A DNA stretch of 64,000 nucleotides from Brachypodius melanocephalos (GCA_013398615.1 VZSR01003807.1:11596459-11660458), one strand, 5' to 3'. Counted from the stretch's first letter, positions 12,620 to 25,137 are shown. Numbers and translations: made by a program. The notes: generated from the sequence alone by a model not told the origin.

Positions 12620-13180
12620 TGTACCCAGTGTTAGCTCAGGCATGGAGATGGCTGTGGGAATTAGCCCTCAGTCCTCCAGCTGGCACTGAAGTTGTTGTTC
12701 ACGTAGCTGCATGTCAATCTTCAGCTGCTTGGAGCTGTGTATGGAGGGGGCAAGGGCCGGACCAGTTCCGTCAGCAGCTGAAGCTGGCTTCCAGCAGCTT
12801 GAGTCTCCACAAGGGCATCGTGATACTCTCTAATCCTGTCCTAGAGGGGGACAAAGCAGGGACTGCCAGGCTCTGTGCAGAGCAGCTTTACACTGGCAGA
12901 GTCCTTCACATGGAAGGATTTCTTGCAGCCTGTGCGTTATTGCTGGAGTGGAAGGACACAAAGGCAAGCCTGGTAGCTCCAAGGATCTGGATTCCAGACT
13001 TCAGTGGCTGTGTGGGAGGTCTGAGGGTCAAAGGCCCAGACCCAGGCGTGCCTATATGCTCTTTCTGTTGCCTGTATCGGACTCCCATCTCCTTCCCACT
13101 TCCGCAAAAACTCCTGGATGTTTTGAGAAAAACTGCACATTGCTTGCCTGGCTGGCCGCTGCAAGGGTATGGGAGATGAG
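12620..13180. other. GC-rich intronic stretch with long but unrecognised open frames
   Basis: This stretch is visibly richer in G and C than its surroundings and carries a 183-codon open frame on + (12628-13179), with a second + frame (12948-13451) and - frames overlapping it. None of the translations resembles a known domain, and there is no membrane or low-complexity signature. Frames open on both strands at once point to composition rather than selection. An avian-specific repeat, an unannotated non-coding transcript or a conserved element are all possible. I do not call a gene. Confidence 0.3.
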
Positions 13181-16100
13181 GTCATGTGGGAAAAAGGCTC
13201 CAGTGGAGCCAAGAGGAATGTGGAATTTGGGCAGCAGCCAAATTCAGATTACTTTTACATGGCCATCTGCACCTGTGTTTGTGGAGGCGGGGATTTCTGA
13301 TGCTGTTGAACTGACTCAGCAGTTGTACACACAAAGGCTGGCAAGGCTTCTCCTCTCTCTTGTCTGCTCAGTGTCCCTGCCAACACCCCATCATTCCCAT
13401 CCAGGTGCAAGTAATCTCTATCGAGAAATAAGAACTCATCCCAGGAACTGACGTGAGACTGATAGTGGAGGAACAACTGCTGAGGTGCTATGTCCAGAAA
13501 ATACTGTCTGGTTGTGTAAAACACGCCTGTCCATAAAGCACCATGCCCTGGAACTGTGGTCTGGAGGGAACAGCACACATGGTTTTCTGTAAGCCCTGTC
13601 TTGCTTTCAACACAAGCCCATAAAAGGAGGTGTTGGTGGTAGTGAGGGGATCTGCTCTCTCCACAGTGCCTGAGTGGACTTTTCCGCGCTGGGACTGTCT
13701 CTGAAGGATTTTCTTTAGTCTCAGTTGGATCTTGGGCCTGTAATGCAAACAGAAACAGAAATCTCTGGGGTTTATATGCACCACCGGAAGTGTGCTTGTA
13801 CTTCTGAAGACAAAGAGGCTACAAGTAGCCTTAAAACAAAGAAGAAACTTAATGCATAGGTGGATGTAGAAGAAAATTATAAAATTAAATCTAAAAAAAC
13901 TACAGAGTGATAGAGATGAATGTAGGTGGCAATATTGCCTCTTGGCTTGCAAGAAGGGAAGATTTTCCATATCTGTGAAATAGGCATCACTAGCATCTAT
14001 ACTATTCTGTGCATTATAATCAGCCAAGAAGGTAAATCAGGGACAGGCAGAAATTAAGAGAGCTATAACCAGTTCCCTAATGGCCCTGCTATCCTTTGTG
14101 CGGACACCAACCTGACACAGAAGGCAGTGAGGCATGTACTCTTCACACTCTAACTCCATTATGTGGGAGTATGCTAATAAGAATATTTTTCTGACCCCCA
14201 AATTACCAACGTCATGTTATCTGCCATGGGAATTCCATGCTCTCCAGTGAGATAGTTGTGTTACCCAGAGATGAACTGCCAGAGAGAAAATATCCAAGTA
14301 AACAAACATATGCTTAGTGACCTAATTAAGCAGAATGTTTATATTCCGTTCAAGTATGAGACCATTTCAGTTTATTTCCTGTTCTGCATTCTAATTTTGC
14401 TGTCAGAAGTATAAACAACTGACTGGAGTTTTTGTCTCTCAACAACTGACCTCGTCAGACATTGAAAATACAGCTAAGATACGAGGTGTCAAGGAGTATC
14501 AGCAAACCTTTCACTTCAGAGAGAAGTGGAAATGATAAGTATTCCACTGATCTCAAATTATTTCCTTATCTTTTCCCACATCATCTAATGACTTAGTTAA
14601 GTAGCCTATACGCTTAGGAAGAGAGAAGTGTTTTTTAAAGGAGTTCACTAGCCAGTTAATTGCAATGTAGAATAAAATAGTCACAATATAATGTTTTATC
14701 ATAATTTTTTGGGCAATATAATAACAATGAGACCTAATGTTAATAGCAGAGCAAAGCTCTTTATAGAGAAAAGTTGTTTGCGGGCAGTTCCTGCCAGGAT
14801 GCAGGGTTGTCCTGCAAAACTCAGTATGGTCTCAGATAAAGGCCATCCACATCTGTGCCAAAGGATGTGCAGAAATGTGGACATAAATATATGTGCAGTA
14901 GCTCTGTGCAGCACTTATCTCAGGTCTGTATGTCCATGAACTCAAGTTGTTCCTAAGGTAAAATTGAAAAGTGAAGAGAGAAAAGCAGTGTGAAATTGAT
15001 TGGAAAAGTCAGAATTTGCCGTTTAGGAGGACAAAGATGGAGAAGTTTGATGCAGTGTATAATTAGTGCAATCTGACAAGGAAGAGGCATTTACAGGATG
15101 CATTGTGTCAGTTCTTTTTCTAGGCAACATGTTGGTTACACATGGTAGCAGTGTAGTAAAATGGCATTTATTTATACATAAATAATTAGGAAAGGATGCA
15201 GCTTTCATAAAAGAACATGCCTTTGGTGTAATACTGCTGTTGCGGGCATGCCACTAAAAACTGGCTGCTGTTGGAACTACCCCTCAGCTGGAGTAATCCT
15301 TGAGGGGTGGCACAGGCCAAAGGGCTTCAATGAATACTGTCCTGTTAGGTCTGAAGCCTGTTAAATCAGCACTAGAAGTTTCCATCTGTTACGGAGTTCA
15401 GCAGTGAGTCAGTGATGTTACCCACTTTGGGTGCAGAGAGGGTATGTATGTACCTGCACACAAATTCATATACATGAAACAAAGATTTCTTTGTCTATTG
15501 AATTTGATATAAATCACTTATATGGGACAGTAGAAAAGTGTGTTCTGTGCTGTAAATAACAAAGGAGTATACTGGCAATCATAAATAAGTACCATTTCAA
15601 TGAGATAAATCACATCAGTGAGTGCATCAGTTAACCAGTTAAACATGCATGAAGCCCCGTGAGTGCTTTATAGTCATTTTGAAATACAGTTTTATATTTA
15701 CTTACATTAATAGAAATATAATGGCTTTTTTAACAATATACAGGAGTCCAGAATTTGTATAGGTATGTTTGTATGCATATTCATAAATTTACAGTTTAAT
15801 GAATAATCCAGGACTGAAATCATGTTCAGTCCTTACTTCCAGTCTTTCAATATAAGTAGGATCATCTGAGCCAAATATGAGGAAGACTCTTCCTCTTGGA
15901 CCCTGCTGCTTACACAGAGAAAAGCTTCAGTGTTGGGGGGAAGTCATTCTTCCTGCTTCTCCCAGCATAGTTCTTTCCTCTTTTGCTGTCCTCAGATGCT
16001 CCCAAGGACTTTGGGGGCTTTTTGAGCTCAGCTCGGAGCTGCCTGCCAGTCCCATTGGGTGCCATTTCCTCTTCAAAGAGCTATTCCTGCAGCTGCTCCC

Positions 16101-18770
16101 TTCTGCAAAGGGAGCGGAAGCCTTTGAAATTGCTGCAGCTTCGCTGCACAGTCTGTTGAAACAGCTCGCGTCAAAAAGGAGAGGAGGAGAAGTGCTTGTA
16201 TCTGTTTAAATTAATTATAGAGGCTCCAGCAGAAATGTGAAGGCAAACAGAGAGAGGAGACCTGATTTGTGCGGTACTTCTAGAAAATCGATTGCTAATC
16301 TCTGCATCGACTTTCTGCTCCTGGCACAGAGTGAAGCAGCCGTGCCAAAAATTCTTTTTACAGGAAATGTTCTCCAATGGGACAGACAGACATCGTGTGA
16401 TCAGCTCAATAGCTGCAGTGCTGCTAGGGAGCACCACAGGGAGGTTAAATCTTCAGCTGCTTTGATAATGGAAAGGTTCAAACCTGTAAACAACATGAAG
16501 AAGTTACTTCAAAAATTATACCAAAACATCACATCTTTATTCTCAGGCTGGGCAGTCTCTGGATTCCCCTGATCTGCCTGAGGGACCTGTTTGGCCCTGC
16601 GGTGATGCAGAAGCTAGGGCCCATAGAAGTCCCTTCTCTCTGTCTTCCATCATGTGGGAGGTGCTGCACGAAGAGGTGGTTATGCTCAGCAGTGATTGCA
16701 GATGAACTGTGGGGAAGAGGATATTGTATCAGGTGAGCGAGTGATGAGTTTCTTACCTCATGATGGAGATCAGAAATTGTCCTGGAGCATGCTAAAAAAT
16801 AGGAGGATTGAAACAATTTGAGGGATTTTTTGGCCCACAACTCAGCTTTGTTGCTTCCAGATGTGATGGAAGGGAAGAGGAGTGTGTGTGAGACACTAAC
16901 ATTGGCCAGGCTGGCAGACTCTTTTGACCAGGAGAACTGGAGAAGACCCTAAAGACAGCAGAATAGTTGCAGCCTTTCCAGCAGCCCTGTAAGGGTGACT
17001 TATGGCAAGTATATGCTGTTCTGTACATCAAATGAGAGAGAGCTTATGCAGCATCCACCTTGAGACGAGTTTGAACTACAGTGTCCTTGACTGTGTGGTG
17101 TCAGCATCCTTCATATGAAGTCATCAGAAGCAAAGAGCTTGAGTTCAAATGTTATGCTGAAAAGTGGGTTCACTCTTAACTGTAAGATTTATCAGAGGTT
17201 TTGCCTGAAAGGAACTGACTTACAGGAAGATGCCTGGTCTGCATATCTGATTAGGGGAAATAGGCAGTGTTTCCCTCTATTTTTTTATTCCTTTGGCCTA
17301 ATCTTTGTGTGTGTATGTAGAATATACTGTGGAAATTAGCTTAGCAGTAGCAGTTGTCGTGCTTTTTTACATCTGCACTTAGTAATACAGGCAGACTTTG
17401 AAAGTAGATGGTTTGAGTTTCATTGTTTCACACATTCCTCAGCTGTGGTTCAAATCTCTTGTTCCTTTGGCTTAGGGGTCTGGGGACATTGTGCCAACAG
17501 CAGAAACTGGTCTCAAATGTCGGATGTGTGACAGATACTGTGGCATGAACTTAGGTGACATCTCCTCAGCCCTCAGTTACCCTTTGAAAGGATGAAACAA
17601 TCTTTTGGTCTCTAGCTCCTTTGTCCCAGCTTTGGGGCTTGAATTGCTGCTGGTTTTAGAGTCGTGACAGAGTTGGACATGAGCAAATGCTGGAATAATG
17701 ATGACTTGATACTTGAGGATTCAGGTTCAGTGGACCCCTAAGGTGTATGCACCTCTTTAGGAAGAGGAACTCTGTATTTTAATAAGCAGCTGATATTTAG
17801 GAGAACAAAGCAGGGTTCTGAGCTTCTCTCATTAGAAAGAAGCAGAGTTCAAGATACCAGGCTTGGATGCTTCTGGCATTGCTGTCCATGGAAAAATGCT
17901 CTTTACAGAAGGAAAGGCATTTTCCAGCTGTGCCTCACAGCATTCTTCCATGCTTTTGCTGAACTGGGAGGAACAAGTTAGTTTTGGGGCAATAATGGAG
18001 ATGGCTTTTCTCATAATGTACCAGTCCTAATAGCGTATTCTGTCTGCAGTGTTTTTCTCTGCCTGGTACATTTGGCTGCACTAAATCAGAGTGAATTTAT
18101 AATCTTCTACTTCTGGAGGAGGTGGCAGGAAGGCAGATGACTACAGTACCTCTTATAGAATATTATTATAAAAGATGTGTGAATTACCTCCTAGCCTCTC
18201 TCATGCTGTTGAAAAATTGATTTGAATGACATTTTCAAGGTGCTGTTTCTAAGACATTCAGTAATTGTCATTCATCCATGAATGGTTAGTGAGATGAATA
18301 ACAAAAAGTTGTTTTGGATTCATAGGAGGAAGTGTTAAAAAATAACATTTGGAAAAAAAACCCTGGTCATGCTAAATTCTCCTGTATATCTAAACAGCAC
18401 CAAGGTTATCTAAGTGGTTTTAGGTAATACAGTAATTGTGAAAAAGATTATTTGAGATATAGAAGCAGAAAGATCATTTCCATTTGTGTGTAGACTCTTA
18501 AGAGTTATCTGACATGGGCAGATGCATACGATATTATGGCAGTGTGGCTTTGAGGAAAATAAAGCAAGCCTTGCTGCTCATTCTTTAGGCAGATGAAATA
18601 TGGCAGCATTGCTTTTAAGTTCATTCATTCTTTCAGCAAGCAAATGTCAGAATTCAAACATGGCAAAGAGAGAGCAGGGAAATGAATGAATCTTAGAGGA
18701 CTTCATCCTTGAGTGGAAACTTTGAAAATAATTGACCTGCAAGGAGACATATACTTACTGGGTAGTTGCA
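13181..18770. other. Intronic DNA without recognised elements
   Basis: AT-rich to moderate composition. No LINE, LTR, exon or RNA gene was recognised on either strand. The open frames are short and overlap one another. Confidence 0.55.
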
Positions 18771-18794
18771 TGTAAGCTTTAGGAAAAGCTTACA
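18771..18794. other. Perfect 10-bp inverted repeat with 4-base loop
   Basis: TGTAAGCTTT (18771-18780), loop AGGA (18781-18784), AAAGCTTACA (18785-18794). It would form a short cruciform or RNA hairpin. No T-tract follows and no function is implied. Confidence 0.9.
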
Positions 18795-19158
18795 ATAGAT
18801 TTCTTTCTGAAAATACTACAAAGAGGTGGTGTGCCTCAAGAAGCCAGAATACTTCATCAGGATTTAAAGAACATCCATGTAGTTCTCATACATGCTAATG
18901 GGTGAAAACAGCAATGTATGTTACTTTGAAGGTGCATGACATTTTAAAATTGCTGGTATCTTAGATTGAAAATGGAAGGGATTATATAAATACAAAACAT
19001 CTCCCTAAGCAGCACTGGCACAGCATCAGCACTGTCTGTTTAGTGTTTACCCCCCATTAGGGGGCTGGAGTGGGCAAGTTTCTGGGAGGGCACACAACCA
19101 GGCTAGCTGAGCCAAATTAACCAAAGGGATATTCCATACCGTGTGACATCAGCTCAGA

Positions 19159-19166
19159 TATAAAAG
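19159..19166 (+). promoter_or_regulatory. LTR TATA box
   Basis: TATAAAAG at the conserved promoter position of the LTR, downstream of the GGGATATTCCATACC and GTGACATCA blocks. It points in the same direction as AIG1. Activity is unknown. Confidence 0.6.
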
Positions 19167-19343
19167 CCAAGGAAGGGAGGAGGAATGTGGGGTATTTGTT
19201 ATTTTACAATGTTCACCCTCTGAAGCAACCCCTGTGTGTGCTGAAGCCCTGCATCCTGGGAAGTGGCTGAACATCACTTGCCAATGGGAGGTAGAGACCA
19301 AACTTTTTTTCTCCTTTACTTGTGCATGTTCAAACTTCTAATT

Positions 19344-19349
19344 AATAAA
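19344..19349 (+). terminator. LTR polyadenylation signal AATAAA
   Basis: Canonical hexamer followed by TGCTTTATCTCAACC, as in the family consensus where it directs 3' end formation. It is in sense orientation in the AIG1 intron. Confidence 0.55.
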
Positions 19350-19471
19350 ATGCTTTATCTCAACCTACTGGTGATCTTCTATCTTGCTTTCTCTCCCATG
19401 TCCTGCTGGGAAGGGGAATGATAGAGTGGCTTGGTGGGCACGTGATGTCCAGCCAAGGTTAACCCACTACA

Positions 19472-20988
19472 GATACATACATCCTCCAAAAATATCATTA
19501 GGAGTGCTGAGCTTCTGTCCTGTAGGTCTGATTCCCAAAACTTATATCTGCACAAAAGCAATCAGTAAAGCAAATATTTTTTGGTTCCTTACAAGAAAGC
19601 AACTCATGCTAAAGGAATAGGTTTCTAAGGAAATGCTAAAAGCACTTAATAAAAAAGTCTCCTACCTATCTACTTCTGTAATATCTGTTTATAGAATGTG
19701 CTTTGACTCACATGTTCTCCATCTGCTCTGTTCCGTCTGTCCGTGCTTTTGCCATGCATGCATCTGTTTGAGATGCAAGGTAAGTTGCCCATCTCTCACT
19801 GAGAAGTAAGCAGAGAGCGCAAATGGTTTTTTGCCAAATTGATAGTAAGAACTTGCACTTGTGATGTGCATTGCATTGTCTCTAGTGACTTCTGTACTTT
19901 GTCCACCCTCCCTTTGTTCCCTGAGCTCTGGATGTCCAGTTGGCTTGGGTTTTGCCACTGCTTTCTTCTTTTTTTCGTGTTCTTAAAAAGACTTTCACAA
20001 TGTTAAAATACCAATTATGTGGGTCATTTCTCCCATTCCACATTTTAAACTAGAATATCCTTAAACAATAATACTTTTCTCCAGCCTCCATAGGCTGTCT
20101 TTCTTGGAGGACTCCACAGCTGCACTGTCTTCATAAAGCCTGCCTGTTGCTGTGGCTGTGAATGAAGCAGCACCTTTTCTTGTGTGTGATACAGGAATAG
20201 AGCATAAAGAAGAAAGATAGGACAGGGAATTTCTTTCCTATCAAGAGACAGACAGGTCTTCCACTGATAAAGACTTTGTTAACACCCATATTCACACTGT
20301 TCAGCACAGGTGGAGAGAGAAGGGAGAAGCTGAGCAGCATCCAGACAATGTGAAGCTGGAAGTAGGAAAGGGGAAAAGGGATTTTATAGAGAAGAGGTGA
20401 AAGGTGGGAAGAGAGAAAACACTTCAGCTTGTGGTGTCTCATCCGAATGAAGTTGGCTGGAGGTTTCCCTGCTCTCAGTACAACCAAGGCACCAAAACAG
20501 TAGTTGAAGTGATTTAGGAGTCCTTAGAGGGCAGAAAGCATGGTATCAAGGACTGAAGACTTTTGCCATATTACAATAATCTAATTTTTGTTTTCTCACT
20601 TTCAGTTTGAAGGACTATTAAATACGTCTGGAATTGATAAATGAATGAATAGACTGCCATTTACAAATCTTCACCCAAAATTAAAGAATGTGGCTTCCTG
20701 TTAAATGGGAGATTATTACTGTCCCAACACAGGCAGTAGCGTTAGCAATGAGTCCAACAAAATTAAGGAGCTTTCTGAATGCTTTGACAAATAGACTGCT
20801 AATGACCTTGATGAAAATTGACTTTTAGCAAGATCTTCCAAATATTTCCTCCAATTCCAACTGTATTTCAGTCCCACTGCATGCATCTGTTCTTCTCAAA
20901 GGAATGCTAGCAGGCAGTGGGACATTTTTCAACATCATTGGTCAATTACATTTCCACCAGAGCTGGTCACATATTAAATTCAAACAAA
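19472..20988. other. Intronic DNA without recognised elements
   Basis: No exon or repeat family recognised. Pyrimidine/purine-biased patches lie around 20330-20420. Confidence 0.55.
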
Positions 20989-21504
20989 GTTATGGTTCAC
21001 ACAGACAGAAAACCTACTGCTTCATGGACACTGGGGCTGGAAAAGTCATGCCAAGGGAATCACAGCATGGCAGCATCATTTTTTGCCTCCCTACTTTTTT
21101 AATCTGGGCCACCGTTGTGCTGGCGACCTCAGAGGCAGTGCCAAGATTCCACTTCAGTTAGTGTTAAGGTTCAGAGAGTCAGAAATCGTAAGGCTCCAGG
21201 GACACTGTGACTGCAGAAGTCATGCCAAGGGGATCACTGCAGGGCACCAGCGTTTCTACCTTCACACCTTTCTAATCTGGGTCACCCATGGTGATACGGA
21301 CCTCAGCCTTAGCACCAAGGTTCCATTATTGTGTTAGGATTAGGGTTAGAGCTCAGAAAGCCAGTTCAGCTCAGGAGACACAGGGGCTGGAAAAGTCATG
21401 CCGAAGGAATCACAGCAAGGCCCCAACATTGCTGCCTTCAGCCTTCACACCCTCCTAATCAGGAGCACCCATGATGACGCAGTATCATCAGGGGAAGCCG
21501 TATG
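20989..21504. repeat. Diverged tandem array, unit about 175 bp, roughly three copies
   Basis: The landmark GTCATGCC recurs at 21045, 21219 and 21395, giving periods of 174 and 176. Each copy shows, in order, GTTA-GGTTC or GTTAGAGCTCAG, a GACAC(T/A) block, GTCATGCCAAGG-like, ATCAC(A/T)GCA, a CTTCACACC-like block, TAATC, and CACC followed by a GACCTCAG-like block in the first two copies. Copies differ by many substitutions. The third is cut short where the CR1 3' end begins. I do not recognise the unit. Confidence 0.85.
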
Positions 21505-21907
21505 AACAGTAGCTGAGGTCCCTTGGTCTGTTCAGCCTGGGGAAGAGGAAACTGAGGGCAGACCTCATAGTTCTCTACAATGCCCTGGTGAGGGGAAGAG
21601 GAGGAGCAGGCCCTGATCTCTGTGGTTACCGGTGACAAGTCCAAGGGAATGGCATGAAGTTGTGTCAGGGTAGGTTTAGGTTGGATATTAGGAAAAGGTG
21701 GGTGCCCATCGAGAGGGTGGTTGGGCACTGGAACAGGCTCCCCAGGGAAGTGGTCACAGCACCAAGCCTGACAAAGTTCAAGGAATGTTTGAACAAGGCT
21801 CTCAGGAATGTGCTGTGACTCTTGGGTTGTCCTGTGCAGCATTAGGAGTTGGACTTCAGTGATCTCTGTGAGCCCTTTCCAATTCAGGATATTCTATGTT
21901 TCTGTAC
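21505..21907 (+). mobile_element. CR1 LINE, 3' end including octamer terminus
   Basis: A long and fairly well-kept CR1 3' fragment. It starts near CTGTTCAGCCTGGGGAAGAG and passes through GACCTCATAGTTCTCTACAA, TGTCAGGGTAGGTTTAGG, TTGGATATTAGGAAAAGG, ACTGGAACAGGCTCCCCAGG, GAAGTGGTCACAGCACCAAG, TTCAAGGAATGTTTG and GGAGTTGGACTTCAGTGATC to a terminus near ATTCTATGTTTCTG, the remnant of the CR1 ATTCTATG octamers. It is the last part of the RT ORF plus 3' UTR of a 5'-truncated copy, in sense with AIG1. The - strand open frame across it is a shadow. Confidence 0.95.
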
Positions 21908-24900
21908 TTTTTAATGGGAAAAGGTGTTTCTGATTGACTCAAATAAATACTTCAACAATTTTTTATTTTTGAGCAGAAAAAGTAGAGTTGTTTTTACTTT
22001 AAAATTTTCAAAAAGGGCTAAATCCACTTTGTTTGCATTTCACAGAAATAAAATATTTTTGTATTAACCCTTGTACCACAAAAGCAGCTGTAAGCAGTTG
22101 ACTTTCTGCAACTCTCAACACTAAGAAAAGGATTTACTGGCCAGAAGGGCTGTTGACCTCTCCCAGATGCAGCGTGAGAAGGCCTCTCCACTTTTTGGCC
22201 AAAACAGTCCATCATCTATCAAGTACAGTGGAGGATGTACAGTAGAGATCTCCTTCAGTCCTTCTTCCTGGAGGAAGGAGCTTGTATCTCAGCTACCAGC
22301 AGAGACGAAGGATCATCAGGGGTTTTCTGAAGGATCAAGGCTCAGGTGTTAGTGCTGCTATTTACACACTGTATGTAAATAATTTATACTTACTAAACTC
22401 AGTTCTGTTTCTAAAACACACTGTTTCTATTAGCCTCTTTAGACTTGTGGTTATTCCCAAAGGTGTTGTTGACTTTTCCTGGGAAGGGGAGATGGGAAAC
22501 AGTACAGAAACTCCTTCAAAAATACTATGATGATGTTTCTGGCTCTCTAGTCAGGGAGCTGCATCCTTTCTGCATTCTGAGATGTGTCTAACTGAAGACT
22601 TGCCGTGAATCCGTGAATCTCAACCATATGAGTCACTAAGATGCATGCCACTAAGCCTGAGCTCAGGTTCATGGAACCTGTCTAAGTTGCCCTGAAGCTG
22701 AAGTCCATTGGTTTTAAGCCCCCAGTTGCTCTCTGGTTTCACCAGAAGAGAGGCGTCAGAACAAGAATAAATTTAACAGGCAATGGCCCAAGTACTCCTC
22801 TGGCCTTTTTGTATTCCCTCTAGCTTGTTTACATTGACATTTAGAGAGGCAGATGAGCTCACATTTAATAAAAAGTTTTGAAATAATCTGCTTTGATTGG
22901 GTGCCTAAACTACTGGATTTTATTCACATTATTTTCTTCTGCTGCCATGAATGTAAGAGGTCAATACATTGATGCCTGTAAGTAGCTGTGTGCTTCCCAC
23001 CAATATTGTTCTGACTTTGACCTCCTGACAAGGGAGTGTTATGATGGGCTGAGCCCAGTGGAAGGTATCGCCAGCAACTGCATTCCAGTTCAAAATCCAT
23101 CACTGTTTGCCTTTTGCTTTGGTTTAGTCAAGATGCCTTTTCTTTCTCTATGTGCATGTCTTCACTGATAAAGTGCTTTTATTTTTCTTCCCCATGGTCT
23201 CACAGAAATATTGCAAGGGTTAATTGGAATTTTTATAAAGCATACTGACAGTCAGAAGTTGTTTTAATTAATTAAGACCATTACAAAGAACTATGCTCTA
23301 GTAATCCTAACAGCTGATCCCATAGGGTTGTCAAGGGTCTCTTATTCCACTTCTTGTCCCAGTTTGCTAAAAAGTTTGGAGTTTTGGTTTATTTCACTCC
23401 TTTGTTTTGCAGTAAAATGGCAAAGTGGTAATTGATATTCCTGAGGTGACAAAGCAGTCTCATGCACTGGATAATGTGTTAGAGATAGCTATTTAAAGTT
23501 TAAGATTTATCTAAGGACCATAAGTGTTTTTGTAGTCCCTCTACCCTGGACATTGCATCAGAGCAGCAAGCTTTTCCTATTATTTTGATTTTGTTCAATA
23601 GTGAAGGTCATTAAGAAGTTGGTTATAGGGCTGAAGAAGCCTGCCCAACAAGGCAGTCCAATAGGTCAAGTAAGTAAAATACAAATATTACTCTACTGCC
23701 AGGTCCCCTCTGCAGAAGTGCCAGTACAGAGTTTAGTAACCTATTAAGAATGCACCACAGCAGCAGCAGCAGCAAAGGAGAAACAGGAGTGCCGAGTGTG
23801 TGTACATTATGTACCCTCTCTCTACCCAGCACTGCTGCCAGTCACACAGGCCGAGTTCCATCACTTAGGTGTTCCTGCTGAAAATAACACTGGCACAAGA
23901 CCCTGCCCAGAAACTTGCAGAAGTGAATTACACACGTGGGTGCCCCTGAGCAGCAGTGCTTAACTACTTGCTAGCAGTGGCTCCAAGGTCTTAATGCAAA
24001 TACAGTCTTATTTCTATATTTGTACAGCCCCGGGGAAGCCCATTATGAATAAACCAACAGTATTAGGTGAGTCTCGTCTTCTTTTGGCCTGCCTTTGCAA
24101 TGCTCTTAAGTCAGTTCTCCTTCTCAGTTCTGGGAGAGTAGCTGCCATCCTTCTGGTCTCCAGCATGGGCTCCTCATACCTTGTTGTCTTGGCTTGGCAC
24201 AGACCCAAATCTGAGCCTGTCAGTCTTCAGGCAGCACAGCTGAGGTGGCTGCAGCTCCAGTTTGGGAGAGAGAGGCTCTAACCAGCCTTTCTCAGCTAGC
24301 CTGCTGTTTGGAAGAGGTGTACCTTCTCTCACCCAGATTCCTGTGCCCACCTAGCCCATCATGCTGGCTCCCACACCTGCACTGCAGCCTAATTCACTTG
24401 AGGTGGTTCCTAGGTCTTTCTCTTAGCAATGGGGTTATCCTTAGTGCTTTGTCCCAGTGGAAAATAGCACTGCTGTGGAGTTCAAGTGTTTCCAGTCAAG
24501 TGTGCATTTTCCCATTCCCAACAGACACCATTCCCCAGTATAAGGTCAATCAGATAGTCTCAGGCAATCTGGGATCACAGTTATTCTTCAGTTACACACT
24601 TGTAGTGATCTCCCCTATTTAAAGGGTTTATGCTGCTATTCTTGCACTTGAGTACTGCAACGGAACAATGTTATAGCTAACATTATGAAATGCACCTAGT
24701 GACTGGTTAGTCTGTTCCCACCTCAAAGGCATTTCCATAATCTGCTTCAAACACACTTTCACACACCATTAATGTCACCATTAACAATGAGACAAACTTG
24801 TAAAACTGGGGATTTTTGACATTTTTCTGCTCCCCAGTTAAAAAATGGTGAGTTACATTTCTATTAAGAAAATACCAAGAGTCTTCCAGAGAGAAGGTAC

Positions 24901-25137
24901 TCAAGAGACACTTCAGAAGGGCAGAGGGTGGAAATACTGCAGGTCAGGTTGGTTCATCTCTCCTTCTTTTTCCCCTCTTACCCAAGAACCAAGGCAGTGG
25001 TATCAAAGACAATGTACAGAATGCAGCAACTTCTTACAGACCCAGTGTTGGCCAGAGAGTGGAGATGGACAAGAGACACTGAGGGCTGACAAGACTGGGT
25101 ATAAAGGCCAGTGACCATAACAGTCAGGCTGTTAGGG
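21908..25137. other. Intronic DNA without recognised elements
   Basis: Contains a five-unit CAG run at 23758-23772. Otherwise no exon, repeat family or RNA gene was recognised. Confidence 0.55.
23758..23772. repeat. (CAG)5 trinucleotide run
   Basis: Five CAG units followed by CAAAGG. The run is short and lies in no supported reading frame. Confidence 0.9.

Larger units (their letters stand above)
19000..19471 (+). mobile_element. Avian ERV LTR (widespread bird LTR family, probably ERVL-like), solitary
   Basis: The order of motifs is that of an LTR common in bird genomes: CTAAGCAGCACTGG, a TAGGGGGCTGG block, GGGCACACAACCAGG, AAAGGGATATTCCATACC, GTGACATCAGCTCAG, TATAAAAG (19159-19166), GGAAGGGAGGAGGAA, GGGAAGTGGCTGAACATC, AATAAA (19344-19349), CTTTATCTCAACC, a CCTGCTGGGAAGGGGA block and a closing GGTTAACCCACTACA. 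The right end at 19471 is well placed. The left end is eroded and could lie up to about 50 bases earlier. No internal retroviral sequence adjoins it, so it is a solo LTR or an isolated fragment. The superfamily assignment is from memory. Confidence 0.85.

Noticed and set aside
12628..13179. 183-codon open frame as a protein-coding gene
   Set aside because: No recognisable domain, competing frames on both strands, GC-rich composition, and a length expected about once by chance in a window of this size.
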